From JAEUMW01 sp039807745 (GTDB lineage: Bacteria; Pseudomonadota; Gammaproteobacteria; Burkholderiales; JAEUMW01), in the NCBI GenBank assembly GCA_039807745.1, contig JBDHRV010000047.1, positions 1-23,000 on the forward strand: DNA of 23,000 nt, given 5' to 3'. A model generated the notes under the pieces. It was not told where the DNA came from. It was given only the letters and a program-made list of their open reading frames with translations, and ran no database searches. The position numbers were made by a program, and so were the translations under genes. Position 1 is the stretch's first letter; each line of letters begins with the position of its first letter. Below are positions 14,857 through 23,000 of this stretch, in pieces.

Positions 14857-17800
14857 TTCACTGCCTCCTCGTCAGCGGCCTCCGGATGCGGTCCCTCCAC
14901 CCAGTCGACCTTCTTCATCTTGCGCACGATCACGAACTCGTCGCGGTTGCTGCCGACCGTGCCGTAGTAGTTGAAGCCGTAGCTCAGCTGCGCGTAGCCG
15001 CCGATCATGTGCGTGGGCTTCAGGCAGGTGCGGGTGACCGAGTTGTGGATGCCGCCGCGGCCACCGGTGATCTCCGAGCCCGGCGTGTTCACGATCTTCT
15101 CCTGCGCGTGATACATGAGGCACATGCCGGGGTTCACGCGCTGTGAGACCACGGCGCGCGCCGCGATGGCACCGTTCACGTTATAGGCTTCGATCCAGTC
15201 GTTGTCGACGATGCCCGCCTTCTTCGCGTCGGTCTCCGAGATCCAGATGATGGGTCCGCCGCGCGATAGCGTGAGCATCATCAGGTTGTCGGTGTAGGTG
15301 GAGTGGATGCCCCACTTCTGGTGCGGCGTGATGAAGTTCAGCACCACCTCGGGGTTGCCGTTGCTCATCGTGCGGATCACCGGGGCCACCGTCTTGGTGT
15401 CGATCGGCGGCTTGTAGACACACAGGGTCTCGCCGAACGCGCGCATCCACGGATGGTCCTGATAGAGCTGCTGGCGGCCGGAGAGGGTGCGCCACGGAAT
15501 CAGCTCGTGCACGTTGGTATAGCACGCGTTGTACGACACGTTCTCCGACTCGATGCCGCTCCAGGTCGGACTGGAGATGATCTTGCGCGGCTGCGACACG
15601 AGATCGGCGAAGCGGATCTTGTCATCCTCGCGCGGCACCGCCAGATGCGTGTGGTCGAGGCCCGTGATCTCGGAGAGCGCCGCCCACGATTTCACCGCCA
15701 CCTCCCCATTCGTCTCCGGCGCGAGCATGAGGATCACCTCCGCCGCATCGACGTCGGTGACGATGCGCGGCATCCCCTTCGTGACGCCCTCCTCCACCAC
15801 CGGGTAGTTGAGATCGCGCAACTTCTCGACCTCGTGCTCCGTGTTCCAGTTGATGCCCTTGCCGCCGTTGCCGAGCCTGTTCATGAGCGGGCCGAGCGCC
15901 GTGAACCGCTTGTAGGTGTTGGGGTAGTCGCGCTCGACCACGATCATGTTCGGCGCGGTCTTGCCCGGCACGAGATCGCACTGCCTCTTCTTCCAGTCCT
16001 TCACGTCCAGCGGCTGACCGAGCTCCGCCGGCGTGTCGTGCAGGAGCGGCGCGAGCACGAGTTCCTTCTCCACTCCCAGGTGGCCGACGGCGAGCTCCGA
16101 GAACTTCTTCGCGATGCCCTTGTAGATCTCCCAGTCGCTGCGCGCCTCCCATACCGGATCGACCGCCGCCGTGAGCGGATGGATGAACGGGTGCATGTCG
16201 GAAGTATTGAGGTCGTTCTTCTCGTACCAAGTCGCGGTCGGCAGCACGATGTCCGAATAGAGGCAGGTCGTCGACATGCGGAAATCGAGCGTGGTCAGAA
16301 GATCGAGCTTGCCCTGCGGAATGTCGTCCCGCCATACGACCTCTTCCGGCTGGTCGCCGCCGAAGCTGCCGAGATCCTTGCCCATTACGCCGTTCTGCGT
16401 GCCGAGCAGATGCTTGAGGAAGTACTCGTGTCCCTTGCCGGACGAACCCAGCAGGTTCGAACGCCAGACGAACAGGTTGCGCGGGAAGTTGTCGGGATGG
16501 TCCGGATCCTCGCAGGAAAGCTTGAGCGAGCCGTCCTTGAGCGCCTTCACCGCGTACTCCTTCGGATCCATGCCCACGGTCGCTGCCTGTCGCACCACCT
16601 CGATCGGGTTGGTCTGCAATTGTGGCGCGGACGGCAGCCACCCCATGCGTTCGGCGCGCACGTTGAAGTCGATGAGCGACCCCGAGTACTCGCCCTCGTT
16701 GGCGAGCGGCGACAGGATCTCGCGCACCGACAGCTTCTCGTAGCGCCACTGATCGGTGTGTGCGTACCAGAACGAGGTCGAGTTCATGTGCCGCGGCGGT
16801 CGATTCCAGTCGAGCGCGAAGGCGAGCGCCGTCCAGCCGGTCTGCGGACGCAGCTTCTCCTGACCGACGTAGTGCGACCAGCCGCCGCCGGATTGCCCGA
16901 CGCAGCCGCACATCGCGAGCAGATTGATCACACCGCGATAGTTCATGTCCATGTGGTACCAATGATTCATCGCGGCGCCGATGATCACCATGGACTTGCC
17001 GTAGGTCTTGTCCGCGTTCTCCGCGAACTGGCGCGCCACCGTGATCACGTCGGCGCGGCCTACCCCCGTGATGCGTTCCTGCCAAGCGGGCGTATACGGC
17101 ACGTCGTCGTCGAAGGAGGAGGCGACGTTCGGACCGCCCAAGCCGCGGTCCACCCCATAGTTGGCGAGGAAGAGATCGAACACGCTCGCCACGACGAGAG
17201 TGCCGTCAGCGCCCTTCAGCTTCTTCACCGGCAAATGCCGCAACAGGACATCGTCGTGACCGGTGGACTGAAAATGCTCGTGCGGCTGGCCACCGAAATA
17301 GGGGAACGCCACCGGTGCGACGTCGTCGTGAGCGCCCAGCAGGGACAAGCGGAGCTTCGTCGACGCACCCGTGGCGTCACACTCGGTCAGGTTCCACTTG
17401 CCTTTCTCGCCCCAACGGAAACCGATGGCGCCGAGCGGCGCCACCACCTTGCCGTTCGCCTCGTCGATCGCGACTGTCTTCCACTCCGGATTGTTGGTCT
17501 GGCCGAGCCGATCGGCGAGGTCCGAGGCGCGCAGCATGCGATCAGGGACGTAGCTGTCGCCGCGCTTGACCAGCTTGACCAGCATCGGCATGTCCGTGTA
17601 CTTCCGGCAGTAGTCCTCGAAGTACGCGCTGCGGCCGCGGGCGTGGTATTCGGTCAACACGACATGCCCCATCGCCATCGCCAGCGCCGCATCGGTGCCC
17701 TGCTTCGGGTGCAGCCAGATGTCGCACAGCTTCGCCACTTCGGAGTAGTCGGGTGTTACCGCGACGGTCTTCGCGCCCTTGTAGCGCACCTCGGTGAAAA

Positions 17801-18596
17801 AGTGCGCATCGGGCGTGCGCGTCTGCGGGACGTTGGAGCCCCACGCGATGATGAAGGTCGAGTTGTACCAGTCGGCCGATTCGGGCACGTCGGTCTGCTC
17901 GCCCCAGGTTTGCGGGCTGGCCGGCGGCAGATCGCAGTACCAGTCGTAGAAGCTCATGCACACACCGCCGATGAGCGACAGGTAGCGGCTGCCCGCGGCG
18001 TACGAGATCATCGACATCGCCGGGATCGGCGAGAAACCGATGATGCGGTCCGGACCATAACGCTTGATCGTGTAGACGTTGGCCGCGGCGATGATCTCGT
18101 TCACCTCGTCCCACGTGGCCCGCACGAAGCCGCCAAGTCCGCGCACCGACTTGTAGGATTTCGACCTCGCCGGGTTTTCCACGATCGCTGCCCAGGCGTC
18201 GACCGGGGACTTGGACGCACGCTCGGCCCGCCACAGGCGCAGCAGCCGGCCGCGCACCATCGGATACTTCACGCGGTTGCCGCTGTAGAGATACCACGAG
18301 TAGCTCGCGCCGCGGGAGCAGCCGCGCGGCTCGTGGTTGGGCAGGTCGGGGCGCGTGCGCGGGTAGTCGGTCTGCTGCGTCTCCCAGGTGACGATGCCAC
18401 CCTTCACGTAGATCTTCCAGCTGCACGAGCCGGTGCAGTTCGCGCCGTGCGTCGAGCGCGCGATCTTGTCGTGCTGCCAGCGCTTGCGGTAGCCGTCCTC
18501 CCAGGTCCGGTCCTCCATGGTGACCACCCCATGATTGCCGGAGAAGGCTTCGTGCGCTTTGCTGAAGAACGTCAGTCGGTCGAGAAAATGACTCAT
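14853..18596 (-). CDS. narG: respiratory nitrate reductase alpha (catalytic) subunit NarG
   Basis: A 1247-residue molybdopterin enzyme, full length for the family, that reduces nitrate to nitrite on the cytoplasmic face of the membrane. The FS0 [4Fe-4S] ligands are H50, C54, C58 (STHGANCTGSCSW) and C93 (EPRGCSRG), where the histidine is characteristic of NarG. The molybdenum ligand D222 lies in SFYDWYCDLPPASP. Blocks such as YWFLYSGN-like SYSWYLYSGNRVKYP, MNHWYHMDMNYRGVINLLAMCGCVGQSGGGWSHYVGQEK and TTLDFRMSTTCLYSDIVLPTATWYEK identify it clearly. No twin-arginine leader is present, as expected for the cytoplasmic enzyme. AAGGAG lies six bases before the ATG. It starts 46 nt after narK. A conserved antisense frame of 1099 codons is an artefact of base composition. 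Confidence 0.99.
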   Translation of the reverse strand: MSHFLDRLTFFSKAHEAFSGNHGVVTMEDRTWEDGYRKRWQHDKIARSTHGANCTGSCSWKIYVKGGIVTWETQQTDYPRTRPDLPNHEPRGCSRGASYSWYLYSGNRVKYPMVRGRLLRLWRAERASKSPVDAWAAIVENPARSKSYKSVRGLGGFVRATWDEVNEIIAAANVYTIKRYGPDRIIGFSPIPAMSMISYAAGSRYLSLIGGVCMSFYDWYCDLPPASPQTWGEQTDVPESADWYNSTFIIAWGSNVPQTRTPDAHFFTEVRYKGAKTVAVTPDYSEVAKLCDIWLHPKQGTDAALAMAMGHVVLTEYHARGRSAYFEDYCRKYTDMPMLVKLVKRGDSYVPDRMLRASDLADRLGQTNNPEWKTVAIDEANGKVVAPLGAIGFRWGEKGKWNLTECDATGASTKLRLSLLGAHDDVAPVAFPYFGGQPHEHFQSTGHDDVLLRHLPVKKLKGADGTLVVASVFDLFLANYGVDRGLGGPNVASSFDDDVPYTPAWQERITGVGRADVITVARQFAENADKTYGKSMVIIGAAMNHWYHMDMNYRGVINLLAMCGCVGQSGGGWSHYVGQEKLRPQTGWTALAFALDWNRPPRHMNSTSFWYAHTDQWRYEKLSVREILSPLANEGEYSGSLIDFNVRAERMGWLPSAPQLQTNPIEVVRQAATVGMDPKEYAVKALKDGSLKLSCEDPDHPDNFPRNLFVWRSNLLGSSGKGHEYFLKHLLGTQNGVMGKDLGSFGGDQPEEVVWRDDIPQGKLDLLTTLDFRMSTTCLYSDIVLPTATWYEKNDLNTSDMHPFIHPLTAAVDPVWEARSDWEIYKGIAKKFSELAVGHLGVEKELVLAPLLHDTPAELGQPLDVKDWKKRQCDLVPGKTAPNMIVVERDYPNTYKRFTALGPLMNRLGNGGKGINWNTEHEVEKLRDLNYPVVEEGVTKGMPRIVTDVDAAEVILMLAPETNGEVAVKSWAALSEITGLDHTHLAVPREDDKIRFADLVSQPRKIISSPTWSGIESENVSYNACYTNVHELIPWRTLSGRQQLYQDHPWMRAFGETLCVYKPPIDTKTVAPVIRTMSNGNPEVVLNFITPHQKWGIHSTYTDNLMMLTLSRGGPIIWISETDAKKAGIVDNDWIEAYNVNGAIAARAVVSQRVNPGMCLMYHAQEKIVNTPGSEITGGRGGIHNSVTRTCLKPTHMIGGYAQLSYGFNYYGTVGSNRDEFVIVRKMKKVDWVEGPHPEAADEEAVK

Positions 18597-18642
18597 CGCT
18601 AGCTCCTTGCATTCACTTCGGCTGCGGCGATGCAGCCAGGCG

Positions 18643-20250
18643 TCATGGATTCTTCACGTAGGCGCCGCGGCGCAGGTAGAACCACCAGTTCAACACCAGA
18701 CACAGTGCGTAAAAGACCGCGAAGCCGTACATTGCGGCCTGGGGCGTGCCGGCCTTGATCTGCGCGCCGATCACGATCGGCGCGACGAAGGCGCCATAGG
18801 CCGCGACCGCCGAAGTCCAGCCCAGCACCGGGCCGGCCTGGCCGGGGCCGTAGATCACGCCGATGGTTCGGAAGGTCGAGCCGTTGCCGATGCCGCTGGC
18901 GAAGAACAGCGCCATGAACAACCCGAGGAAGGCGGGGAAGTAATCCTCCGGCGTGGCGGACTGGTACGCCTGCATCATCACGTAGCCGACGGCCACCGAG
19001 GCCACGACCATCACCGCCGAGATGATCTGGGTGACGATGGAGCCGCCCCACTTGTCGGAGATCCAGCCGCCGATCGGCCGCACTGCGGCGCCGATAAAGG
19101 GGCCGATCCAGGCGTAGGTCAGCACCGGCGGCGCGTTCGGGTTGGCCAGCGTGTGCTGCATCACGCCGTTGGCATCGGGCTGGTGGATGACGCCGAAGAT
19201 CACCTTCATCGACAGCGGCAGCGCCATCGAAAAACCGATGAACGAGCCGAAGGTGACGATGTACAGCGCCGTCAGACTCCAGGTGTGCTTGTTGCGGAAG
19301 ATCGCGAACTGCGCCTTGACGGCGTCCTTCATCGGCCCGAACGCCGCCAGGCGCATGACGAGCAGAGCGGTGATGATGTCCAGCGGGATCGCCACCCACA
19401 TGCTCAGCAGCCCCAGGCCGGTGGGTGCCGGCAGGTACAGCCAGAGCACGAGGATCGCCGGCACGAAGGCCAGCGTGTACAGCCAGGTGATCTTCGCGAA
19501 GGCCGTGATCGGGTTGCCGGTGTCGGGCGACACCGTCTTCAGGTTGTTCATGCCGAACCAGCACAGCAGGCCCAGCGGCACCAGCGACAGCACCCAGGCA
19601 AAGCCGCCGTTCTGGATCCAGATCTGCGTGCCGGCGGGCACCTTGCCGAAGATCCAGCCGCTGGTCTTCTGCAGCGTCATCGGGTCGCCGCTGAGCGCTC
19701 CCAGCAGCGGCACCGACATCACCAGCGGGATGACGACCTGCATCGTGGTGACGCCGAAGTTGCCCAGCCCCGCGTTCAGCCCGAGCGCGGTACCGCTCAT
19801 GCGCTTGGGGAAGAAAGTGCTGATGTTGGACATCGACGAGGCGAAGTTGCCGCCGCCCACGCCGCACCACAGCGCCATCAGCTGGAAGGCCCACAGCGGC
19901 CATTCGGGGTGCTGCAGCACGATGCCGGTGCCGATCGCCGGCGCCAGCAGCATCGAGGTGGTGAGGAAGATGGTGTTGCGCCCGCCGGCCAGGCGGATGA
20001 AGAACGACGACGGGATGCGCATCGTCGCGCCGGAGATGCCGGCGATGGCGGTCAGCGTGAACAGTTCGGCCTGTGTGAAGGGGAAGCCCAGGTTGAGCAT
20101 CTCCACGGTGATGATGCCCCACATGCCCCAGACCGCGAAGCCGCACAGCAGCGCGGGAATCGAGATCCACAGGTTGCGGTAGGCGATGCGCTTGCCGGTG
20201 GACTCCCAGAAGTCGGCATCCTCGACACGCCAATCTTTGATATCTGCCAT
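18643..20250 (-). CDS. narK: NarK-family nitrate/nitrite transporter with two extra membrane segments
   Basis: A 535-residue major facilitator of the NarK2 type, which exchanges nitrate and nitrite across the inner membrane. The nitrate-signature motif GLNAGLGNFGV is at 157-167. The substrate-binding arginines are R78 (SGATMRIPSS) and R391 (AAVRPIGGWISDKWGG). Compared with the second half of the neighbouring fused NarK, residues of about 240-305 are an insertion. It holds two further hydrophobic stretches (about 256-274 and 283-304), suggesting 14 rather than 12 membrane helices. It lies 44 nt after the fusion gene and 46 nt before narG. The ATG at 20250 has no strong ribosome binding site. 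Direction of transport cannot be read from sequence. Confidence 0.95.
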   Translation of the reverse strand: MADIKDWRVEDADFWESTGKRIAYRNLWISIPALLCGFAVWGMWGIITVEMLNLGFPFTQAELFTLTAIAGISGATMRIPSSFFIRLAGGRNTIFLTTSMLLAPAIGTGIVLQHPEWPLWAFQLMALWCGVGGGNFASSMSNISTFFPKRMSGTALGLNAGLGNFGVTTMQVVIPLVMSVPLLGALSGDPMTLQKTSGWIFGKVPAGTQIWIQNGGFAWVLSLVPLGLLCWFGMNNLKTVSPDTGNPITAFAKITWLYTLAFVPAILVLWLYLPAPTGLGLLSMWVAIPLDIITALLVMRLAAFGPMKDAVKAQFAIFRNKHTWSLTALYIVTFGSFIGFSMALPLSMKVIFGVIHQPDANGVMQHTLANPNAPPVLTYAWIGPFIGAAVRPIGGWISDKWGGSIVTQIISAVMVVASVAVGYVMMQAYQSATPEDYFPAFLGLFMALFFASGIGNGSTFRTIGVIYGPGQAGPVLGWTSAVAAYGAFVAPIVIGAQIKAGTPQAAMYGFAVFYALCLVLNWWFYLRRGAYVKNP

Positions 20251-20294
20251 GGTCTAGAACGCGGACTGAAAGGAAACAGGATCGAATGGATCTG

Positions 20295-23000
20295 CTAACA
20301 CTGCACTTCGGCGCCCTGGCGCGAGTACCACCACCAGGTCACCACCACGCAGCTCACGTAGAAGAGGCTGAAGAAGATCAGCGCACCCTGAGGGCTGCCC
20401 GTGAGGCTGATCGAGGCGCCGCAGGCGATAGGGATGAAGAATCCGCCGAACGCCGCGACGGCCGAGCTGAAGCCGAGCGTCGCCGCCCCTTCGGTGCTGC
20501 CGATTCGGCGCGCCTGCTCGAGCGCGGTCTGGTCGTTCCGATCGGCCACCTCCCGTTCGCGCAGGGTCCGGAAAATGATCGGGATCATGCGGAAGGAGGT
20601 CCCGTTGCCGATACCGGCCGCGAGAAACAGGATCATGAACATCGCCACGAAGCCCTGCACGCTGCCGCCGCCGTTGGCCGTGGGCAGGAACAGGATCGCA
20701 CCGAAGGATGCCACCGCCATCGCGACGAAGGAGAGCAGCGTCATCGACGCGCCTCCCTTGCGATCGGCGAGCCAGCCGCCGATCGGGCGCACGAGTGCGG
20801 CCAGCAAGGGACCGATGAAGGCGAACTTGAAGGCGTCCACCGCTGGAAACTGCGTGTCGACCAGCATCGGGAACCCGGCCGCGAGACCGATGAAGGAACC
20901 GAAGGTGCCGGTATAGAGCCAGCTCATCAGCCATTGATGCTTGTGCTTGATGATCGCCACCTGCTCGGCGAACCCCGCTTTCACGGTGGCGATGTTGTCC
21001 ATGCCGAACCAGGCGGCGACCGTGGCCAGCACGATGAACGGCACCCAGATGAAGCCGGCGTTCTGCACCCACATCTGCGCGGTCACGCCCTGGTCGACGC
21101 GGGTCTGGGCGGTGCCGCCCAGGATGAGCAGCGCGCCGCCGTAGATGGCGATCGGGGCGACCAGTTGCGCGAGCCCGACACCGAGGTTGCCGACACCCGC
21201 GTTCAGACCCAGCGCCGTGCCCTGCATCCGCGTCGGAAAGAAGAAGCTGATGTTCGCCATGCTGGACGAGAAGTTGCCCGCCCCCAGCCCACAGAGCAGC
21301 GCGATCGCGGCGAAGACCGAGTAGTTGGTGCTCGGGTCCTGCACCGCGTAGCCGATCCACAGCGTCGGCAGCAGGAGCAGCATGGTGCTGAACACGGTCC
21401 AGTTGCGCCCACCGAAGATCGGCACCACGAACGAGTACAGCACCCGGAACAGCGCACCGGAAAGCCCTGGCAGCGCCGCCAGCCAGAAGAGCTGGTTGGT
21501 GGTGAACTGGAACCCGATGCGCGGCAGCTCGACCACGATCACGCTCCACACCACCCAGACCGCGAAGGCGAGCAAGAGGGCGGGCATCGACAGCCACAGG
21601 TTGCGGTTGGCGATGCGCCGGCCGGTCGTGGCCCAGAAGGCTTCGTCGTCCGGCCGCCAGTCGACCAGCACGTGGGGCCGCCGGCGGATGCGTTCGATGA
21701 GGTCGGCCCCGGCTAGCGCATCGCGTGCGGCGGTGTGCTGCTCGAGGATGCCGGCGCGCTCGTTGCGCTCCGCCACCCACATCCAGATCATCGTGACCAC
21801 CACCACGCCGGTCATGAGCATGAAGCAGCTCGAGCGCAGGTTGGTCACGTCGGCGGCGATGCCGAAGATGATCGGCAGCGTGAAGCCGCCCAATCCGCCG
21901 ATCACGCCGACGAGGCCGCCGACCACGCCCATGTTCTTGGGATAGTGATCCGCGAGACTGCGGTAGACGCTCGCTTTGCCGAATCCCTGTGCCAGCCCGA
22001 CGATGAAGATCAGCACCGTGAAGAGCACGATGCCGTTCCCGGTGCTGAACTCCATGTCCCCGCGGATCCCGTGGACGATCATGGTCGTGCTCGGATAGCT
22101 GAGCAGAAACATGCAGATGAGGCTGATCCACATCACCCACCAGGTGACGGTGTTGCCGCCCCACTTGTCCGAGGCCCATCCGCCGAGCGCGCGGATCGCG
22201 CCCGACGGCAGGTCGAACAGGATGGTGAGAAAGGCGGCGGTCGCCAGCGGCAAGCCGAATTCGGCGACGTAGTACTTGGGCAGCCACAGCGCGAGCGCCA
22301 CGAACGCGCCGAAGACGAAGAAGTACGCGAGCCCGAAGCGCCAGACCCTGAGATCGAACAGGGGCAGGAGCTGCTCGGACAGCGTGGGAAACTTCCGGTC
22401 CTTCTGCGCGTCCTTGCGGTGCAGCGGATCCTCCGACGTGAGGAACCAGAACGCCACCGCCATCACGAGAATCGCGGCGGCGTAGACCTGGGGCACCAAC
22501 CGCCACGAGCCCACCGCGGAGGCCGCGATGATCAGCGGGGCGATGAACTTGGTGAGCGAGGACCCGGCGTTACCGGCCCCGAAGATGCCCATCGCCGTGC
22601 CTTGACGTTCCTTGCTGAACCAGGCCGACGTGTAGGCGATCCCGACCGCGAACGAGCCGCCGGCAACGCCGATGAAGAGGCCCAGCACCAGGTACTGCCA
22701 GTACTCGGTGGCGTACGACAGGAGCCAGGTCGGGACGACGACGGCGAGCATCTGCAGGAAGAAGATGAGGCGGCCGCCGTAACGGTCGGTCAGAATCCCC
22801 AGGGGCAGGCGCACCAGCGACCCGGTCAGGATGGGTGTCGCGACGAGCAGACCGAACTCGGTCTCGTTGAGGTTGAGCTCCCCCTTGATCTTGACCCCGA
22901 TCACCGAGAACATCACCCAGATCGCGAAATTCACCGCGAAGGCGAGCGTGCTCGCCGTCAATGCCAGGATCTGCTCGCGGCTGTAGCGCGGCTTGCTCAC
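20295..23000 (-). CDS. narK: fused NarK1-NarK2 nitrate transporter (start at window edge)
   Basis: A 901-codon frame with two complete NarK modules joined by a linker at about 411-447. The first (1-410, NarK1 type) has R64 (GSLVRLPLGI), the motif GIFGAGNAGSSL (138-149), R270 (GAIRALGGWASDKWGG) and a second glycine motif GVVGGLVGVIGGLGGF. The second (about 448-901, NarK2 type) has R519, GLNAGVGNLGVGL (598-610) and R738 (LVRPIGGWLADRKGG). The same architecture is known in the Paracoccus NarK fusion, where NarK1 is a proton-linked nitrate importer and NarK2 a nitrate/nitrite exchanger. The first visible codon is GTG at 23000 and the sequence looks like a natural N terminus, but a start beyond the edge cannot be excluded. 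The operon promoter is outside the window. Confidence 0.95.
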   Translation of the reverse strand: MSKPRYSREQILALTASTLAFAVNFAIWVMFSVIGVKIKGELNLNETEFGLLVATPILTGSLVRLPLGILTDRYGGRLIFFLQMLAVVVPTWLLSYATEYWQYLVLGLFIGVAGGSFAVGIAYTSAWFSKERQGTAMGIFGAGNAGSSLTKFIAPLIIAASAVGSWRLVPQVYAAAILVMAVAFWFLTSEDPLHRKDAQKDRKFPTLSEQLLPLFDLRVWRFGLAYFFVFGAFVALALWLPKYYVAEFGLPLATAAFLTILFDLPSGAIRALGGWASDKWGGNTVTWWVMWISLICMFLLSYPSTTMIVHGIRGDMEFSTGNGIVLFTVLIFIVGLAQGFGKASVYRSLADHYPKNMGVVGGLVGVIGGLGGFTLPIIFGIAADVTNLRSSCFMLMTGVVVVTMIWMWVAERNERAGILEQHTAARDALAGADLIERIRRRPHVLVDWRPDDEAFWATTGRRIANRNLWLSMPALLLAFAVWVVWSVIVVELPRIGFQFTTNQLFWLAALPGLSGALFRVLYSFVVPIFGGRNWTVFSTMLLLLPTLWIGYAVQDPSTNYSVFAAIALLCGLGAGNFSSSMANISFFFPTRMQGTALGLNAGVGNLGVGLAQLVAPIAIYGGALLILGGTAQTRVDQGVTAQMWVQNAGFIWVPFIVLATVAAWFGMDNIATVKAGFAEQVAIIKHKHQWLMSWLYTGTFGSFIGLAAGFPMLVDTQFPAVDAFKFAFIGPLLAALVRPIGGWLADRKGGASMTLLSFVAMAVASFGAILFLPTANGGGSVQGFVAMFMILFLAAGIGNGTSFRMIPIIFRTLREREVADRNDQTALEQARRIGSTEGAATLGFSSAVAAFGGFFIPIACGASISLTGSPQGALIFFSLFYVSCVVVTWWWYSRQGAEVQC

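Noticed and set aside
15303..18602. A 1099-codon open frame on the plus strand opposite narG
   Set aside because: It is rich in Arg, His and Val with no family resemblance and lies wholly within narG coding sequence. High-GC third positions keep antisense frames open.
18599..20298. Long open frames on both strands over the separate narK
   Set aside because: They are compositional shadows; the 18643-20250 frame has all NarK motifs.
20254..22506. Long Arg/Ala-rich open frame on the minus strand, in another frame of the fused narK
   Set aside because: The narK frame has clear membrane segments and motifs over its whole length; this one is low-complexity and matches nothing.

Overview
The window looks like part of the chromosome of a GC-rich, facultatively anaerobic betaproteobacterium (class by inference; genus not assigned). 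The pointers are the gene order PHP phosphatase - yciO - M50 protease - trpS - scpA - scpB, a boxA/rRNA-leader-like sequence of proteobacterial type, and a nar operon headed by a fused NarK1-NarK2 transporter. Nearly every gene belongs to a recognisable family. I found no insertion sequence, prophage, CRISPR array or defence island.

Layout. (1) 1-213, minus strand: an initiator tRNA-fMet with a near-consensus sigma70 promoter, followed 11 nt downstream by a boxA-like antitermination sequence. This suggests that an rRNA operon begins just beyond the left edge. (2) 275-5783, minus strand: a tightly packed run of housekeeping genes, read in the order PHP nucleotide phosphatase, yciO, M50 protease, trpS (with a [4Fe-4S]-type cysteine motif), scpA, scpB and a ParA-like ATPase. 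(3) 5968-7928, plus strand: pncA and pncB, translationally coupled, for nicotinamide salvage to NAD. (4) 7932-9669, minus strand: a small signalling/stress group of DUF2934 protein, STAS protein, universal stress protein and twin-CBS protein. (5) 9883-10647, plus strand: a Crp/Fnr regulator divergent from that group. (6) 10667-11836, minus strand: a nitronate monooxygenase-like flavoprotein with its own FNR-type promoter. (7) 11950-23000, minus strand: the respiratory nitrate reductase operon, read as narK1K2 fusion, a second narK, narG, narH, narJ and narI.

How it fits together. Sections 4-7 read as an anaerobic nitrate-respiration block. NarK carriers move nitrate and nitrite, NarGHI reduces nitrate at the membrane using quinol, and NarJ matures NarG. 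The FNR-family regulator between the stress genes and the nar operon carries the E-SR recognition residues expected for TTGAT-type boxes. Two such boxes can be seen. One is centred exactly 41.5 bp upstream of a predicted start in front of the flavoprotein gene. The other lies in the divergent region in front of the regulator itself.

The most notable points are the FNR-type control of the nitronate monooxygenase-like gene and its cysteine-rich tail, the regulator's Cys/Cys/Asp/Cys arrangement at the FNR cluster positions, three NarK units (one with two extra membrane segments), the iron-sulfur-type TrpRS, and the tRNA-fMet-boxA arrangement. No intergenic stretch exceeds 300 bases. The longest are 9670-9882 (213 nt) and 5784-5967 (184 nt), both described below.
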